From the NCBI GenBank assembly GCA_030149115.1, contig JASBSE010000481.1:1-7623 (forward strand): DNA of 7,623 nucleotides, in the 5' to 3' direction. The position numbers and the translations under genes are program-made. Below, one piece after another: positions 5,861-7,623 of the stretch (position 1 is the first letter of the stretch; the number at the start of each line of letters is the position of its first letter). The stretch comes from Winogradskyella sp. Its GTDB lineage: Bacteria; Bacteroidota; Bacteroidia; Flavobacteriales; Flavobacteriaceae. The notes under the pieces were generated by a model that was not told the origin of the DNA, ran no database searches, and worked only from the letters and a program-made list of their open reading frames with translations.

Positions 5861-6655
5861 ATGAATAAAACAATATTTGAGATTACTAAAATGGACTGTC
5901 CTTCAGAGGAAAATCTAATCCGAATGAAATTGGACGGAATTTCAAGTATTGCGAATTTGGACTTTGACATTCCGAACCGAAAACTGACCGTTTTTCACAG
6001 CGGAGAAACTGACCAAATTGAAAAGTCAGTTATCGAACTGAATTTAGGCGGAAAGAAAATCTCGACTGTACAAACTGACCAAACGGAATTTAATGAAAAT
6101 GCAAATCAAAAAAAATTACTTTGGACTGTCCTCGGAATAAATTTCGCATTTTTCCTAATCGAAATGACAACAGGAATAATCTCAAAATCAATGGGATTGG
6201 TTGCCGACAGTTTAGATATGCTTGCGGACAGTTTCGTTTACGGAATTAGCTTGTTTGCGGTTGGAGGAACAGTAATAAAGAAAAAACGGATTGCCAAACT
6301 TGCTGGATATTTTCAAATAACACTTGCAATTATCGGATTTGTAGAAGTTTTAAGGAGATTTTTCGGAGACGAGAAATTACCAAACTTTTCGACAATGATT
6401 ATCGTTTCAATTTTCGCACTTATTGCAAACGGAATTTGTCTTTACATTTTACAAAAGTCAAAAAGTAAGGAAGAGGCACATATGAAAGCAAGTATGATTT
6501 TCACTTCAAACGATGTGATTATAAATTTAGGAGTAATAACTGCTGGACTTTTGGTAAACTGGTTGAGTTCAAGCAAACCTGATTTGATTATCGGAACAAT
6601 AGTTTTTGTTTTGGTAATTCAAGGTGCTTTTAGAATTTTAAAATTGAGTAAATAA
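5861..6655 (+). CDS. CDF-like cation transporter with N-terminal HMA-like domain (cassette 8)
   Basis: A 264-residue inner-membrane protein. Residues 1-70 look like a ferredoxin-like heavy-metal-associated (HMA) domain, but the usual CxxC is MDCPSEE, with one cysteine (Cys13). About six membrane segments follow (about 87-107, 112-134, 147-166, 178-197, 212-232, 240-258), the cation diffusion facilitator core. SKSMGLVADSLDMLADS (108-124) is the TM2 signature; Asp119 and Asp123 occupy the metal-site positions. In the fifth segment FTSNDVIINLGVI (214-226) keeps the conserved Asp218, but the usual His four residues earlier is Phe214. The usual C-terminal cytoplasmic domain is absent, so the metal-sensing domain sits at the N-terminus instead. 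Annotated relatives are called simply 'cation transporter'; the substrate is uncertain. The ATG follows GAGAAACTAA with no strong ribosome-binding site. Confidence 0.85.
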   Translation: MNKTIFEITKMDCPSEENLIRMKLDGISSIANLDFDIPNRKLTVFHSGETDQIEKSVIELNLGGKKISTVQTDQTEFNENANQKKLLWTVLGINFAFFLIEMTTGIISKSMGLVADSLDMLADSFVYGISLFAVGGTVIKKKRIAKLAGYFQITLAIIGFVEVLRRFFGDEKLPNFSTMIIVSIFALIANGICLYILQKSKSKEEAHMKASMIFTSNDVIINLGVITAGLLVNWLSSSKPDLIIGTIVFVLVIQGAFRILKLSK

Positions 6656-6660
6656 ATAAA

Positions 6661-6808
6661 AAAACACTAACCACAACAATGGCTATAAGTAATTGCTTGT
6701 TCTCGCCTACTTCTGAAAATCCTCGCGGATTTTCAGTTTGGTGCGTACTTGCAAAGTTAATCGCTAAACCACGCAACTACTCATAGCCGAGACCGTTGTG
6801 CGTAAGCT
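6661..6808 (+). repeat. attC-like boundary 8 (cassette 8 / cassette 9)
   Basis: Left: TAACCACAAC (6668-6677), complementary to GTTGTGGTTA at 5828-5837; gap AAT; arm 6681-6696 starting GGCTAT. Right: arm 6773-6788 ending ATAGCC, gap GAGACC (6789-6794), GTT at 6795. The arms give 14 pairs plus two A.C mismatches. The centre has a perfect 10-bp hairpin CTGAAAATCC/GGATTTTCAG (6713-6722, 6727-6736, loop TCGC). The right end (6781-6803) is identical to window positions 1-23. Confidence 0.87.
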
Positions 6809-6846
6809 GACAAAACCGCCAACCAAAGAATCTTACAGAAAAGTAA

Positions 6847-7335
6847 ATGGAAAATTTAAATAAATACGTTGCAGTTTATAAAGAACAACTTGAAAAAGGC
6901 GACATATTAATTGCTTACAATGAGCTCGTGAAATTCGTTATGAAATTAAGAACGGAATTCATTAAAACTCTATCTGACCAATATTCATTTGCTGGAATTC
7001 TACACGGATATTTGGACTTTACGTATTTCTACTACTCGAACGATTTTTTAAAAAGCAAAAAGCTAAAATTCGGACTTGTTCTGAATCACGTGGAAATGAG
7101 ATTCGAGATTTGGCTACTTGGAAATACCATTCCGACTCAAAAAAAATATTGGGAACTACTGAAAAACACAAAATGGAATAAAGACAAAACAGAAATGCCA
7201 AAATATTCCATTCTTGAAACAACCTTGGTTGAAAATCCCGATTTTAATAATCTGGACAAACTCACTGAACAAATAGAAACCAAAATGATTAAGGCTTCGG
7301 ACGAAATATTGGACTATCTAAAAACATTGGATTGA
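6847..7335 (+). CDS. DUF7000-like protein (cassette 9)
   Basis: A 162-residue soluble protein that I recognise as resembling the DUF7000 family, common as lone genes in Bacteroidota and Firmicutes. Recognisable blocks are YKEQLEKGDI (11-20), the L-R pair in MKLRTEF (32-38), GYLDFTYF (54-61), LKFGLVLNH (73-81), RFEIWLLG (85-92), YW (101-102) with W110, and NPDFNNLDKLTEQIE (130-144). Length is complete for the family. No function is known to me. The ATG at 6847 follows AGAAAAGTAA, at best a weak ribosome-binding sequence. It is alone in its cassette. Confidence 0.75.
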   Translation: MENLNKYVAVYKEQLEKGDILIAYNELVKFVMKLRTEFIKTLSDQYSFAGILHGYLDFTYFYYSNDFLKSKKLKFGLVLNHVEMRFEIWLLGNTIPTQKKYWELLKNTKWNKDKTEMPKYSILETTLVENPDFNNLDKLTEQIETKMIKASDEILDYLKTLD

Positions 7336-7352
7336 CTGAAGTGAAAACAAAA

Positions 7353-7499
7353 AGCCTACGCACAACAATGTATAACCGCAATTACGGCGGATTCGACTAC
7401 GTTCGAATCCACTCGGTATTGCTAACGCCAGTTCTTAACCGAAAATCACTATCTTTAATCCCGTAACTGACGGTTATACGAGACCGTTACCCAACATTT
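7353..7499 (+). repeat. attC-like boundary 9 (cassette 9 / cassette 10)
   Basis: Left: TACGCACAAC (7357-7366), complementary to GTTGTGCGTA at 6795-6804; gap AAT; arm 7370-7387 starting GTATAACCG. Right: arm 7461-7479 ending CGGTTATAC, gap GAGACC (7480-7485), GTT at 7486. The arms are identical to boundary 5 (17 pairs, one A.C, one extra A). By eye 112 of 119 positions match boundary 5, with all seven differences in the centre. One of them, T instead of C at 7402, lengthens the central hairpin GGATTCGA/TCGAATCC. Confidence 0.88.
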
Positions 7500-7506
7500 G
7501 AAAAAA

Positions 7507-7623
7507 ATGCGAACTGAAATTAAATATTTAGAACTTAAAAGCGGATTTTCTGGAAATGGTCCAGCTTGGATTGGACTTGTTTCCTTCTCGAAAAGCGGAA
7601 AAACAATTTACTTTGACGGAAAA
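7507..7623 (+). CDS. Conserved small hypothetical protein, N-terminus only (cassette 10)
   Basis: The first 39 codons of a gene that continues beyond the window. The peptide begins MRTEIKYLELKSGF, then GPAWIGLVSFSKSGKT and IYFDGK. I recognise this start as that of a widespread uncharacterised protein of roughly 130 residues, found in Bacteroidota and Proteobacteria, whose database entries I recall sometimes carrying unrelated enzyme names. The function is unknown and no domain can be judged from this fragment. The ATG lies 21 nt after the conserved GTT of the cassette, preceded by an A-run. The end of cassette 10 is not visible, so its predicted complement to GTTACCCAAC cannot be checked here. 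Confidence 0.75.
   Translation, partial: MRTEIKYLELKSGFSGNGPAWIGLVSFSKSGKTIYFDGK

Larger units (their letters stand above)
1..7623 (+). mobile_element. Integron-like gene-cassette array (no recombinase in window)
   Basis: Ten consecutive one-gene (or gene-less) units, all read left to right, are separated by imperfect palindromes with a common plan. Approximate cassette limits, using the conserved GTT as the junction, are 16-882, 883-1723, 1724-2290, 2291-2978, 2979-4034, 4035-5060, 5061-5828, 5829-6795, 6796-7486 and 7487 onward. Each unit begins GTT plus a unit-specific sequence and ends with the complement of that sequence plus AAC, followed by its boundary hairpin. In classical integrons this nested symmetry arises because the cassette is a circle closed at its attC site. 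No tyrosine recombinase, attI or common promoter lies here, so at most this is part of an array, or a cluster of attC-like sites lacking an integrase. That the mover is an IntI-type recombinase is inference. Confidence 0.8.

Noticed and set aside
7019..7222. 67-codon ORF on the minus strand
   Set aside because: It lies entirely inside the DUF7000-like gene on the opposite strand. Its Phe/Ser/Cys-rich sequence is the antisense shadow of an AT-rich coding region.
754..7499. Insertion sequences or MITEs at each boundary
   Set aside because: No target-site duplications are seen, and the outermost sequences of each boundary match the far end of the neighbouring unit rather than one another, which transposon ends would not do.
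1..7623. CRISPR array
   Set aside because: The repeats are 600-1000 bp apart, palindromic, variable in the centre and separated by genes, not by short uniform spacers.

Overview
The window reads as a slice of a low-GC Bacteroidota chromosome, most likely Flavobacteriia. This is inferred from the AT-rich composition, weak or absent Shine-Dalgarno sequences and the protein families present. It contains no rRNA, tRNA, recombinase, transposase or CRISPR array.

The layout is an array of about ten units. Each unit is one gene (one unit has no convincing gene), all on the + strand, separated by nine complete 130-175 bp boundary elements, with a tenth boundary cut by the left edge. Every boundary has the same plan: a unit-specific sequence ending in AAC; a 3-nt gap; an arm starting GTGTAT, GGCTAT or GTATAA; a variable hairpin-rich centre; the matching right arm; a 5-6 nt gap ending CC (one exception); and GTT followed by the next unit's own sequence. 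This is the plan of integron attC sites (R''-L''-centre-L'-R'), but the core and arms do not match the classical consensus.

Three observations make mobile cassettes the best explanation. (1) The first ~14 nt of each unit are complementary to the last ~14 nt of the same unit, not to its neighbours, as expected if a unit's ends are joined in a circular form to make one full hairpin. (2) The arms of the nine boundaries contain about 20 mismatches, all A opposite C on the + strand; these become G.T wobbles on the - strand, so the bottom strand folds better, as in attC sites. (3) The unit ends co-vary.

Approximate cassettes (from the TT of one GTT to the G of the next): c1 16-882 unknown helical protein; c2 883-1723 secreted hypothetical protein; c3 1724-2290 repeat-rich, no convincing gene; c4 2291-2978 retropepsin-like protease; c5 2979-4034 unknown His-rich protein; c6 4035-5060 AbiTii-domain protein, a likely anti-phage factor; c7 5061-5828 PaaI-like hotdog thioesterase; c8 5829-6795 CDF-like cation transporter; c9 6796-7486 DUF7000-like protein; c10 from 7487, start of a small conserved hypothetical protein. 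The genes do not form a pathway. The mixture of defence, transport, enzyme and unknown functions is typical cassette cargo. Family names are from recognition of the sequence and were not checked by search.
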